From Alphaproteobacteria bacterium (GTDB lineage Bacteria > Pseudomonadota > Alphaproteobacteria > Reyranellales > Reyranellaceae): a stretch of DNA of 64,000 nucleotides. Position 1 is the first letter of the stretch. Every line of letters starts with the position of its first letter. The position numbers and the translations under genes were made by a program. Shown piece after piece: positions 31,079 to 40,205 of this stretch. The stretch spans positions 1 through 64,000 of the forward strand of contig CANJHI010000009.1 of NCBI GenBank assembly GCA_947474005.1. Direction: 5' to 3'. Below the pieces are notes generated by a model that saw only the letters and a program-made list of their open reading frames with translations, made no database searches and was not told the DNA's origin.

Positions 31079-32109
31079 CGGATATCGCCGAACAGGAAGT
31101 CATCGACATCGGCGATATGGATGTCGAGACGTTCAACGAGTTCGCCACGCAGCAGGGCTGGAGCGACGGCATGCCGCTCTTCGTGCCGACCGAAGCGAAG
31201 GTGGCGAAGTTCGTCGAGACGGTGCGCGGCGACAATCGGCCCTACTCGCCCGTACCGCCGCGCCAGATCGTGCCGACCATCCAGGCGATGGCCGCCAACG
31301 CCGTGATGGCGGGCTGCAAGCCGGAATACTTCCCCGTGGTGACGGCAGCGATGCGCAGCGTGCTCGAGCCCGACTTCAATCTGCACGGCACCCTCGCCAC
31401 GACGCACTCCTGCGCGCCGATGGTCATGATCAGCGGACCGATCCGCAAGGAGCTCAACGTCAACTGCTCCTCCAACTGCTTCGGCCAGGGCTGGCAGGCC
31501 AACGCTACGATCGGCCGCGCGCTCGGCTTGATGCTGCTCAACATCGCCGGCGCCAAGCCCGGCGAGATGGATCGCTCGACCCAGGGCAATCCCGCCAAGT
31601 TCACCTTCTGCTTCGGCGAGAACGAGGAAGAGAACCCCTGGACGCCCTACCATGTGCAGCGCGGCTTCAAGCCGACAGACAACGTGGTGACGGTGATGTC
31701 GGGTGAAGGCCCGCACAACCTCAACGACCACGGCTCGACCACGGGCGACGGCCTGCTGACGACCTTCGCCGGCGGCATGGCGACGCCGGGCGCCAACACG
31801 GTGTACGGCAAGGGCCCGAGCTTCATCATCATCGGCCCCGAGCACGCCGCGACGCTCAAGCGCGACGGCTTCACCATCGAAACCATCCGCGAGGAGTTGT
31901 GGCAACGCTCGCGCATACACATCTCGCGCGTCTCCAAGGGGAACCTCGATACCTACGCCAGCACCGGCCACGAACCGGAAGGCGACTACCTGCGCATCGG
32001 CCGTTCGCCGCAGGACTTGCACATCACCGTGGCGGGCGGTCCGGGCAAGCACTCGGCCTTCATCCCGTCGTTCGGCGGCACCATGGTCGCCTGCACGCGC
32101 ATCCAATGA
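31075..32109 (+). CDS. UGSC-operon protein A, unknown function
   Basis: 344 aa; start ATG overlaps UGSC stop (ATGA); paralogous to next gene; motifs AGCKPEYFPVV, LEPDFNLHG, NCFGQGWQANATIGRALGL, TFCFGENEE. Confidence 0.85.
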   Translation: MTDIAEQEVIDIGDMDVETFNEFATQQGWSDGMPLFVPTEAKVAKFVETVRGDNRPYSPVPPRQIVPTIQAMAANAVMAGCKPEYFPVVTAAMRSVLEPDFNLHGTLATTHSCAPMVMISGPIRKELNVNCSSNCFGQGWQANATIGRALGLMLLNIAGAKPGEMDRSTQGNPAKFTFCFGENEEENPWTPYHVQRGFKPTDNVVTVMSGEGPHNLNDHGSTTGDGLLTTFAGGMATPGANTVYGKGPSFIIIGPEHAATLKRDGFTIETIREELWQRSRIHISRVSKGNLDTYASTGHEPEGDYLRIGRSPQDLHITVAGGPGKHSAFIPSFGGTMVACTRIQ

Positions 32110-33077
32110 CCGAGTGGTGCGGCTGGCCCGTCGTAGCTGAGTCGACGGGCTGGGAGGCCGCGCAACAGATCCTGACCGACGCCGAATTGTCGGACGGCCT
32201 GCCGCTCGTGCCGCCGACGCAGAAGCGCCTCGACGCCATGGCCGCCGGCCTCGCAGATGGCACCGAATCGCGTGGCGCCATGCCGCCGATGTTCGGCGAC
32301 ATCACGCCCGAAGCGATCGCCTACCAATGTGTGATTGCCGGCTGCCGGCCGGCCGAACTGCCGGTGGTGATGGCCGCGGCCGAAGCAACGCTGGAGCCTG
32401 ACTTCAACCTGCTGGGGATCGCGACCACGACAGGCACGGCCTGCGTGGCGCTCTGCGTCCATGGCCCGCTCGCCCGCACGCTCGGCATCAATGCCGGCAC
32501 CAACTGCCTCGGCCCCGGCAACCGCGCCAACGCCAGCATCGGCCGCGCGCTGCAACTCGTGATCCGCAACATCGGCGGCGCCCGCTCGGACGTCGGCGAC
32601 ATGGCGACCATGGGCCAGCCCGGCAAGTACACCTTCTGCTTCGCCGAACGGAACGATGGGCCCTTCCCGACGCTGACCGCGCGGCGCGGCCTCGGCGGCG
32701 ACGCCAGCGCTTTCACGGTGATGGGTATTTCCGGCACCGCCGAGGTGTTGCCGGGCGACGGCGAGGGAGCGACGCCCGAGGCCATCCTCTCCCCCATCGC
32801 GACGGCGATGCGGGCCGCCATCGTCATGTCCGGCATGGGCCGCAAGAACGAGCGCGGCGAGCAGGTTTTCCTGCTGCCACTCGAGATGGCAGAGAAGATC
32901 GTCCGGCACGATGGCTGGGATTTGGCGCGCGTACAGCGCTATCTGTTCGACGAAGGCCAGGGCGTGGCCAGCGCACCCGACGCCATCCATCCCATCGTGA
33001 CCGGCGGCGCCGGATACAAGATGAGCTACCTGCCGATCTGGGGCGGCGGCTCGCAGACGGTGACGCGGGCTCTCTAG
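32106..33077 (+). CDS. UGSC-operon protein B, unknown function, paralogue of protein A
   Basis: ATGA overlap with preceding stop; motifs AGCRPAELPVV, LEPDFNLLG, NCLGPGNRANASIGRALQL, TFCFAERND. Confidence 0.85.
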   Translation: MTEWCGWPVVAESTGWEAAQQILTDAELSDGLPLVPPTQKRLDAMAAGLADGTESRGAMPPMFGDITPEAIAYQCVIAGCRPAELPVVMAAAEATLEPDFNLLGIATTTGTACVALCVHGPLARTLGINAGTNCLGPGNRANASIGRALQLVIRNIGGARSDVGDMATMGQPGKYTFCFAERNDGPFPTLTARRGLGGDASAFTVMGISGTAEVLPGDGEGATPEAILSPIATAMRAAIVMSGMGRKNERGEQVFLLPLEMAEKIVRHDGWDLARVQRYLFDEGQGVASAPDAIHPIVTGGAGYKMSYLPIWGGGSQTVTRAL

Positions 33078-33081
33078 CGGT

Positions 33082-33915
33082 TCAGCTCTTCCAGCCGAGC
33101 CAATCGCAGATGCCGCGGCCCATCACGCACTCCAGGTCGGAGCCTTTCAGCCAGGGCATTTCCTCAGTGAACATGGTGACACCCTGGCGATAGCTGCAGG
33201 GTAGCCTTGACCAGTCGGTGCCCCAGAAGGTGCGCTTCGGTCCAAAGGCTTCGAAGACGCGACGGATGTAGGGATGCAAGGAACGAAAGGGATAGGTCTT
33301 GTCATCGACGTAGCACGGCATGGCTGAGACCTTGGCGGCAACGTTCGGCCGCTTGGCGAGCGCCAGCACGTTGTCGAGAGTGGCGAAGTTCACCGCCTCG
33401 GTGACTCCCTTGCCGCTCTTGAGGCCGAGATGGTCGAGGACCAGGTGCAGGCCGGGATAGCGCTCGGCGACCTTGTCCGCGAGATGCATGTATTCATGAT
33501 GGAACAGCACCATCGCCGGAATACCGGCCTTCTCCATTTCGCCCCACACCCAGTCGAAGCGGCCATCGATCAACGGCTGGCGCAGGATTTCGGTATGAAA
33601 CGTGAAGCGCATGCCGAGCATGCCCGGCTGCTTCTTCCAGCCGGCGACCTGGCCGCGGGCATCGGGCGCATCGGGATCGAAGCGGCCCATGATGGCGAGG
33701 CTATCGGGATGTGCAGCGGCCGCTTCGAGGGCGACGTCGTTACGGTCGCCTTCCCATGAGGGCGGCACCAGGATCACGCGGTCGACGCCGGCCTTGTTCA
33801 TCTCGGCCAGCAGCTCGTCCTTGCCGAGCGGCGCGCGGTGCGGCTCGGCGCGGGCGGGCCACGGTCGCTCCGGCGTATTGGCGGCCCAGATGTGAACCTG
33901 CGCGTCGACGATCAT
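33082..33915 (-). CDS. Amidohydrolase family protein (metal-dependent TIM-barrel hydrolase)
   Basis: MIVDAQVHIWAANTPERPWP...RMTFHTEIL-type region...HLVLDHLGLKSGK...KRTFWGTDWSRLPCSYRQ; ATG 33915 chosen. Confidence 0.87.
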   Translation of the reverse strand: MIVDAQVHIWAANTPERPWPARAEPHRAPLGKDELLAEMNKAGVDRVILVPPSWEGDRNDVALEAAAAHPDSLAIMGRFDPDAPDARGQVAGWKKQPGMLGMRFTFHTEILRQPLIDGRFDWVWGEMEKAGIPAMVLFHHEYMHLADKVAERYPGLHLVLDHLGLKSGKGVTEAVNFATLDNVLALAKRPNVAAKVSAMPCYVDDKTYPFRSLHPYIRRVFEAFGPKRTFWGTDWSRLPCSYRQGVTMFTEEMPWLKGSDLECVMGRGICDWLGWKS

Positions 33916-34346
33916 CACTGCCACCGCAATACGCGGCGGACCAGCCCGGCAATCAACCACATGCCGAAGCCCCAGAACGCGTACACCAGAGGCACGATCA
34001 CGACCCCTGGCATGCGAAAGCCGCCACCGACCGGTGAACCCTTGATCGGCAGAACGACGAACCAATTGACCAGGGTCACGACCACGCCGGCGAACAGTAT
34101 CCAGCCCAAAGGCCCGTTCAGGACACGCGGCAGGCGAGGCACCACGCAAGCTGCGGCGATGCCCCATAAGCCTCCCCAGAAGGCCGACGAGAGAATCGCC
34201 GGCACACCGAACGGTGGTAACGGGCGCATGCTGTACAGCGGCACCTTGAGCAACCCGAGTTCATTGGCGATGAGAAACCCGAGTTGATGGAAGATCAGTA
34301 CGCTCACCGAGCCCGCAAGAAATCCAACGATGACGGTACGCATCAT
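33915..34346 (-). CDS. Hypothetical membrane protein, 143 aa
   Basis: MMRTVIVGFLAGSVSVLIFHQLGFLIANELGLLK..., four hydrophobic segments; ATG overlaps amidase stop. Confidence 0.75.
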   Translation of the reverse strand: MMRTVIVGFLAGSVSVLIFHQLGFLIANELGLLKVPLYSMRPLPPFGVPAILSSAFWGGLWGIAAACVVPRLPRVLNGPLGWILFAGVVVTLVNWFVVLPIKGSPVGGGFRMPGVVIVPLVYAFWGFGMWLIAGLVRRVLRWQ

Positions 34347-35773
34347 TACTTCTCCCTTGCGGCATCCTGTGGTCGCCGCTCGCGCCAGGGTCGCGCCTGT
34401 TCGAGCTGCGCCGCCAGCGAGAATAGCATTTCTTCGGCGCCGAAGCGGCCAACGAAATGCAAGCCGACAGGCAGTCCGTCCGCTGTCCATTCCAGCGGCA
34501 TCGACATTGCCGGCACGCCCGTGGCGTTGCACACCGCCGTGAACGGAATCATGGGCGCGAGCCCCTCCTCGTAGCCTTCCAGTGACCTGTCCATCCGGAC
34601 CGTCCCGAGCGGCAGGCTCGTGCGCGCGATCGTCGATGACAGCAGCACATCGAACTTATCGAAGAAGGCGCCGAGCAGCCGGCCCGTCCGGTGGAACGTC
34701 TGGACCGCGCGAATGTAGTCGTGGGCGCTGATGGCTGCGCCGCGCTCGGCATAGAGCCGCGTCACGGGCTCGAGGTCGTGCGGCCCGGGGATACGACCAC
34801 CGGCCCGGACCAAAATGTTCGTATGGGTGTTGGCGCACGTCACCGTCCCGAAGGCCGCGCCGGTCGCTGCGGCGTCGTAGTCGGGACTGGCTTCCTCGAC
34901 GTGGTGCCCGAGTTCGGCCAGCAACTTCGCCGTCCGCTCGACCGCGCCCACCAATACCGGATCGAGTGACACGCCACCCACAGGCTTGCGCATGAAGGCC
35001 ACGCGCAGCTTCCCCGGCGGGCGTCGCGTGGCGTCGAGGAAAGTGCCTTCCATCGGTGGCGCCCGATAGGGATCACCCGGCTCTCCGCCCGCCAGCGCAT
35101 CGAGCAGCGCCGCACTGTCGCGCACCGAGATCGATACGCAAAGCTGCGCGCCCGCTCCGGCCAGGGTTTCGCCGATCGGCGCCAGGCTCACCCGTCCGCG
35201 CGACGGTTTCAGGCCGAACAGGCCACAAAGCGACGCCGGGATGCGGATCGACCCGCCGCCGTCGGTGGCGTGCGCCATCGGCAGGCCGCACGCCGCGACG
35301 ACCGCCGCCGAGCCGCCCGATGACCCACCCGGGGAAAGATCCTTGCGCCACGGGTTCACCGTCGCGCCGCCGAAGGCGGGCTCGGTCGTGGGCGCCAGGC
35401 CGAACTCGCTGGTGTTGCTGCGACCCACGATCACCAGCCCGGCACGCCGCATGCGGGCCACGGCCGCGCTATCGGCGGTGGCGACCGGCTGATCGGCGAA
35501 GAATTTCGAGCCCAGGGTCGTCGGCGTGCCGGCGCATTCGGCCATGAGCTGCTTCACGACGAAGGGCACGCCATGGAAAGGCCCCTCGCCCGCTGCCGCG
35601 ATGGACTTGTCGAGGAGCGCGCCATCGTAGAAATTGGTAATGGCGTTCAGCGATGTGTTGAGCTTGCGCAAGTGCGCGATCGACCCGTCGACCAGCTCAC
35701 GGACGCCGATCTTGCGCGTCCTGACCAGTTCGCCCACGGCCAGCGCATCATGGGTCGCAAAGAGATCGTCCAC
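34346..35773 (-). CDS. Amidase (amidase-signature family)
   Basis: DLSPGGSSGGSAAVVAACGLPMAHATDGGGSIRIPASLCGLFGLKPSRGRVS: GGSSGGS signature. Confidence 0.94.
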   Translation of the reverse strand: MDDLFATHDALAVGELVRTRKIGVRELVDGSIAHLRKLNTSLNAITNFYDGALLDKSIAAAGEGPFHGVPFVVKQLMAECAGTPTTLGSKFFADQPVATADSAAVARMRRAGLVIVGRSNTSEFGLAPTTEPAFGGATVNPWRKDLSPGGSSGGSAAVVAACGLPMAHATDGGGSIRIPASLCGLFGLKPSRGRVSLAPIGETLAGAGAQLCVSISVRDSAALLDALAGGEPGDPYRAPPMEGTFLDATRRPPGKLRVAFMRKPVGGVSLDPVLVGAVERTAKLLAELGHHVEEASPDYDAAATGAAFGTVTCANTHTNILVRAGGRIPGPHDLEPVTRLYAERGAAISAHDYIRAVQTFHRTGRLLGAFFDKFDVLLSSTIARTSLPLGTVRMDRSLEGYEEGLAPMIPFTAVCNATGVPAMSMPLEWTADGLPVGLHFVGRFGAEEMLFSLAAQLEQARPWRERRPQDAAREK

Positions 35774-35776
35774 TGA

Positions 35777-36850
35777 CTAGTTCCGCCAGCGCGCGAGATT
35801 GGCGGCGACGAAGGCGTCGTCGTGCAGTTCGGGATAGGTCGCATAAAGACGGTCGATGCCCGCGCTCTGGCCCGGGCTCAGCTTCTCGTGCGGATCGAGG
35901 CACTCGATGGAGGTCATCAGGCCCTGCCGGCGGAGGATCTCGTGGCAACCAGGGATGCAGCCAGCGAAATCGTGGTCGACGTCGAACACCACGCTGTTGC
36001 AGTCGGTCACGAAGGAATCGAGCGCCAGCACCTCGGGCGGAACCGCACCCGCCGACACCGAGAGCTTTAGCCGCTCCAGGAGTTTCACGGCACCGCGCGT
36101 CCACACGCTCCTGTGTCCCAGCAGGCCTCCGCGGAAACGCAGCGTAATCTCGCGATTGCCGGTGCGCACCACCATCGGCGTCACGAGATCGGCCACGATA
36201 TGATCGTCGTTTCCGGTGTAGAGCGTGATGCGTTCCTCGGCATGGGCCTGGGCGATGCCGAACGCCACATCGAGCGTGCGGTAGCGATTGAACGGCGCCA
36301 CCTTGATGGCCACGACATTGTCGATGGCAGCGAAGCGTGTCCAGAAGCCGCGCGACAGCGGAATGCCGCCCACCGCCGTCTGGAGATAGAAGCCGATCAG
36401 CGGCATTTCACGCGAGACCGCCGTGCAGTGCTCGATCAGCTCGTCTTCGCTCGCCCCTTTTAGCGCGGCGAGTGAAAGAAGCACGGCGTGATAACCCAGT
36501 GCCCGTGCCGTACGGGCTTCCTCGACCGCCTGCGCCGTCTTGCCGACGGCGCCTGCGATCATCACCAACGGCCGGTCGGTCCATTCGCGCGCCGTCTCGA
36601 TGGCGAGTTCCAGGACGGGCCGGTAGAGTCCGACCTCTCGGATAGCGAACTGGGTGGAGTGGACGCCCACGGCGAGGCCGCCGGAGCCGGCATCGACATA
36701 GTAGCGACCGATCGCCTGCTGGGACTGCTTGTCGAATGTGCGATCGGGACCAAGCGCCAGCGGGTGCGCGGGGATCACTGCGCCTTCGCGCAGCAGCGAC
36801 AGAACCGGCGCCGGCAGGTCGCGCCAATGCAATGCCTTGTCCATGGTCAT
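35777..36850 (-). CDS. Dihydrodipicolinate synthase/N-acetylneuraminate lyase family protein
   Basis: GSGGLAVGVHSTQFA...; Tyr in PLIGFYLQTAVGG and Schiff-base Lys in VVAIKVAPFNRY. Confidence 0.84.
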   Translation of the reverse strand: MTMDKALHWRDLPAPVLSLLREGAVIPAHPLALGPDRTFDKQSQQAIGRYYVDAGSGGLAVGVHSTQFAIREVGLYRPVLELAIETAREWTDRPLVMIAGAVGKTAQAVEEARTARALGYHAVLLSLAALKGASEDELIEHCTAVSREMPLIGFYLQTAVGGIPLSRGFWTRFAAIDNVVAIKVAPFNRYRTLDVAFGIAQAHAEERITLYTGNDDHIVADLVTPMVVRTGNREITLRFRGGLLGHRSVWTRGAVKLLERLKLSVSAGAVPPEVLALDSFVTDCNSVVFDVDHDFAGCIPGCHEILRRQGLMTSIECLDPHEKLSPGQSAGIDRLYATYPELHDDAFVAANLARWRN

Positions 36851-36860
36851 GCCTGTCATC

Positions 36861-37754
36861 CTAGCCCAATTCCGGTCCGGCGAGGGCGAAGACGTGGCTG
36901 GGATCGTCCAGCCCTTTCGCGTCACCCAGGGTCATCCGCATATAGCCGCGCGGCGAGACCGCGCCCGCCGCTTCCAGCCAGGTCTTGATGTCGCGATGGG
37001 CATCCGGCACGTCGATGATGAAAGGAAGTGTCGCGGAAGCCATCGCGCCTGCGATCAGCGCCAGGGCAATCGCCTCGCTGTCGGCGACCACCGGCCCCAG
37101 CGATGTCGCGACCCTGCCCTCGCGGCCCAGCACGAAACCGGCGATCTTTCCGGACGGCGTTTCTGCGACCGCCGCGAGGCCGCGCTGCCGCATCGCCAGA
37201 TGAGCAAGAATCGTCGGCCGCTCCATGCCGCTCAGCGGCCGGTCATAGGTCGCAAGCCGCGGCAGATCGGCGAGTTCCAAGGATCGGATGGTGATGCCCG
37301 GCGGCGGTGCCTGCGGCGACGGCACTCGGTCGAGATGCCAGCGCGAGATCTTGTAGAGGTCGTGAAATCCCAGGGGCAGATAAATCGGCCGCCCCTGCTC
37401 CGTGGCGTCGAGACCTGCCACCGCACCGGCGGCGCGCACTTCCTCGATGCAGCGCTTGAGGAGGCCGCTGCCGACACCGCCGCGGCGACGATCCGTGGTT
37501 ACCAGCACCATGCTGATCCAGGCGAGTCGCTGGCCGAGCGGCAAGACAAGGGAACTCGCCTGCCATCTGCCGTCGACGCCGGTGCAGCCGAAGCCGCGCC
37601 CCGCCGCCAGCATGAAACGCCAGTCGGCGACGCTCTGGTTCCAGCCCGCCTCGATCGACAGCGGCCACACCGCTTCCGCCTGTCCGGCGTCGATGGCCGA
37701 TACCGCAAGCACCTCAGCAGGTGCCCCCTCAGTATTGACCATCGCGCACCTCAT
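36861..37754 (-). CDS. GNAT family N-acetyltransferase (two GNAT-like halves)
   Basis: VLVTTDRRRGGVGSGLLKRCIEEVRAAG acetyl-CoA motif. Confidence 0.85.
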   Translation of the reverse strand: MRCAMVNTEGAPAEVLAVSAIDAGQAEAVWPLSIEAGWNQSVADWRFMLAAGRGFGCTGVDGRWQASSLVLPLGQRLAWISMVLVTTDRRRGGVGSGLLKRCIEEVRAAGAVAGLDATEQGRPIYLPLGFHDLYKISRWHLDRVPSPQAPPPGITIRSLELADLPRLATYDRPLSGMERPTILAHLAMRQRGLAAVAETPSGKIAGFVLGREGRVATSLGPVVADSEAIALALIAGAMASATLPFIIDVPDAHRDIKTWLEAAGAVSPRGYMRMTLGDAKGLDDPSHVFALAGPELG

Positions 37755-38757
37755 AATGCGTTGGCTTGTTCAAGGTAGTCATGTCGCGCGCCAGCCAGTC
37801 GGCTGTCCAAGTAATCATCTGCTGCAAGGGCACGCTGGGCTTTCCGAACTCCTTGACCATGCGTGCCGCATTGTTGATCCAGCCGGTCGGCGACGGCTTG
37901 CCCGAGAACTTGGGCGTCTTGCCTAACAGCTTGCCGAACTCGGCGGCGACCTTGGCGACTTCGAAAGTCTCCGGACCGGTGACGTTGATCGGCGTCGTTG
38001 GCGTTGTCGCATGCGCGAGACAGCGCAGCGCCACCGTGTTGGCATCGCCCTGCCAGATGACGTTGGCGTGGCCCATCGTCAGATCGATGGTCTCGCCGTC
38101 CCTCACTTTGAGGCCGATGTCGTGCAGGACGCCGTATCGCATGTCGATGGCGTAGTTCAGCCGGAACAGACGGCCCGGCGTACCGTGCTCGGCCGAGAAG
38201 TACTCGAACATGCGTTCGCGGCCCACGCAGGAGGTGGCGTAGTCGCCGGGGGGCGGGATCGGCGGTACATCCTCGGTCGCCCCACCACTCTCCACGGGCA
38301 CGAATGGATATACGCAACCGGTCGAGAAGGCCACGATGCGCGATGCCTTGAAGACCTCCGCCACCATCGCCGGTACCTGCACATTCATCGCCCAGGTAAG
38401 CGGCACGTCGCCCGAGGCGCCGAACTTGCGGCCGGCCATGAACACCACGTTGGCTGCCTGGGGTAGCTTCTCGAGAGCGGCGCGATCCAGCAGGTCGGCT
38501 GGCATCGTCTCGACGCCGGCATGCACCAATTCCTCGCACACGCCCTTCTCGCTGAAACGGGCGACGCCAATCACCTTCTTGGTCGGCGCCGCGCGCTTGG
38601 CGAGGCGGGCGAGAGTCGGGCCCATTTTACCACCGACGCCTAGCACTATGATGTCGCCCGGCGTGGCGGCGAGATCGGCGACCAGCGCATCGGACGGTGC
38701 GGTCATGAAATCTTCCAGCGCTTCGATGGACTCGAAGCGATCGGGCAGCTTGCTCAT
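37729..38757 (-). CDS. NAD-dependent epimerase/dehydratase (SDR extended) family protein
   Basis: IIVLGVGGKMGPTLARLAKR; VAFSTGCVYPFVPVESGGATED; ATG 38757 chosen. Confidence 0.87.
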   Translation of the reverse strand: MSKLPDRFESIEALEDFMTAPSDALVADLAATPGDIIVLGVGGKMGPTLARLAKRAAPTKKVIGVARFSEKGVCEELVHAGVETMPADLLDRAALEKLPQAANVVFMAGRKFGASGDVPLTWAMNVQVPAMVAEVFKASRIVAFSTGCVYPFVPVESGGATEDVPPIPPPGDYATSCVGRERMFEYFSAEHGTPGRLFRLNYAIDMRYGVLHDIGLKVRDGETIDLTMGHANVIWQGDANTVALRCLAHATTPTTPINVTGPETFEVAKVAAEFGKLLGKTPKFSGKPSPTGWINNAARMVKEFGKPSVPLQQMITWTADWLARDMTTLNKPTHYEVRDGQY

Positions 38758-40199
38758 GGGGATGCCTTCAATCGTTCCTTGGGTGCCGCTGGCATGGCGC
38801 GCATCGACTTGAAATCGAGATCGACGCCGACGGCAAAGCCCGGGCAACCGAGCGAGCCCAGCGCCAGCTTGCCTCCCTTTGCCTTGAGCCGCCCCGGCTT
38901 GCCCGGCAGCTTCTCGTAGAGCGCGGGATGCCTCGTCACGAAGGCGTTCTGCTCGCCTTCAGGCACGCCTGACATGCCGTCGATGAAGTGATGAGCATTA
39001 CGCTCGACATGGGTGAGACCAAGCAGCGAGACCAGTGCCAGATCTTGCTGGACGCTGGTGCCCGGACCGGTCGTCAGGTCCTCGGCCGACATGAAGTAGC
39101 GTGTACTGCCGACTTCGGCATTTAGCCGCTCTATCCGCGCGGCATTGAGGATCGACTTGTAGAGGCCCTTGCAGTTCTTGCTGGAAACGCCGGAATAGCC
39201 CAGCGTCAGCGCCGTCGGAAAGGATGACAGTTCGCCATCCGACTCGTCGATGATCACGGGACGATATTCGGCGAGTTCGGTCACCGGCCGCCCCAGCGCC
39301 GCAGCGCGTTTGATCGGCTGCTCGATGAACAGCGTCGCCTTGACCATGCGCGCCAGTGCCGGCGTCTCCTCGACCTTGCGCCACAGTTCGAGAATGCCGT
39401 CGACGTCGTCATACTGCTCATTGCCGTCGAAAGTGACGCGATAGTCGCCGGCGCCGCCATCGAGCACCGAGGCAATGCGCGACAGCCGATCAAGGTCGGC
39501 ACTGATGTCGCCGCCCACCTTCAGCTTGTAGTAGCGGCCGCGATAGTAGGAGACGACCTCCTCCAACGTTTCCGGCAGCCCGTCGTTGACCCGGTCCGCA
39601 TCAGGTCGATCGGCCGCGGTCAAAGGATCGACGAGACCGACGGTATGGCGCAGGTCGATGGTTTCGCCGGGTTTGAGACCGGCTAGGAAGGGTTGGAGAT
39701 GGGCGTCCTTGATGTCGGGTGTGAGGTCGGTGGCCTCGATGCCCGGCACATTGGTCGAAATCATCGTGGCGAACGACTGCCCCGTAGCCTTGCCCAACGC
39801 ATCGAGGATCGCCCGGTCGAGCAGCGCCGGACCGTAGGAGGCGACCAGCGGGTTGAGGCCGAGCTGGGCTCCGCGCGTCTGCTGCGTTCGATAGGTGCCG
39901 GCGAACAACCCGAATGGCGTATCGAAGCCGCGCACCTTGTAGTGATCGATGGCGATGTCGAGTGACTGACGGAGCTGGTCGAGGTTCTGCGCGTCGGTGA
40001 AAGCAGGGCTTTTCTCGAACCACTTGGCGGCCAGCGCCTCGACCGCCACGCCTTCGCTGCTTCGCCCATCGGCGAGTGAAATTCGCACGCGCACGATCGC
40101 GTGGACGCTCTCGGTCACGGTGATGACGCCGAAGCGGAACGGCAGGCGCAAGCGAACATCGCGTTCGAAGCGGTCGACCTGCTCAAGTTTCACTTTCAT
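38754..40199 (-). CDS. Enolase-superfamily (mandelate racemase-like) protein
   Basis: YRVTFDGNEQYDDVDGILELWRKVEE metal-ligand region; VIIDESDGE; YSGVSSKNCKG. Confidence 0.8.
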   Translation of the reverse strand: MKVKLEQVDRFERDVRLRLPFRFGVITVTESVHAIVRVRISLADGRSSEGVAVEALAAKWFEKSPAFTDAQNLDQLRQSLDIAIDHYKVRGFDTPFGLFAGTYRTQQTRGAQLGLNPLVASYGPALLDRAILDALGKATGQSFATMISTNVPGIEATDLTPDIKDAHLQPFLAGLKPGETIDLRHTVGLVDPLTAADRPDADRVNDGLPETLEEVVSYYRGRYYKLKVGGDISADLDRLSRIASVLDGGAGDYRVTFDGNEQYDDVDGILELWRKVEETPALARMVKATLFIEQPIKRAAALGRPVTELAEYRPVIIDESDGELSSFPTALTLGYSGVSSKNCKGLYKSILNAARIERLNAEVGSTRYFMSAEDLTTGPGTSVQQDLALVSLLGLTHVERNAHHFIDGMSGVPEGEQNAFVTRHPALYEKLPGKPGRLKAKGGKLALGSLGCPGFAVGVDLDFKSMRAMPAAPKERLKASP

Positions 40200-40205
40200 G
40201 CGCTT

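Noticed and set aside
30904-32106. 400-aa minus-strand ORF
   Set aside because: Antisense shadow of protein A and the UGSC C-terminus; Arg/His/Gly-rich composition
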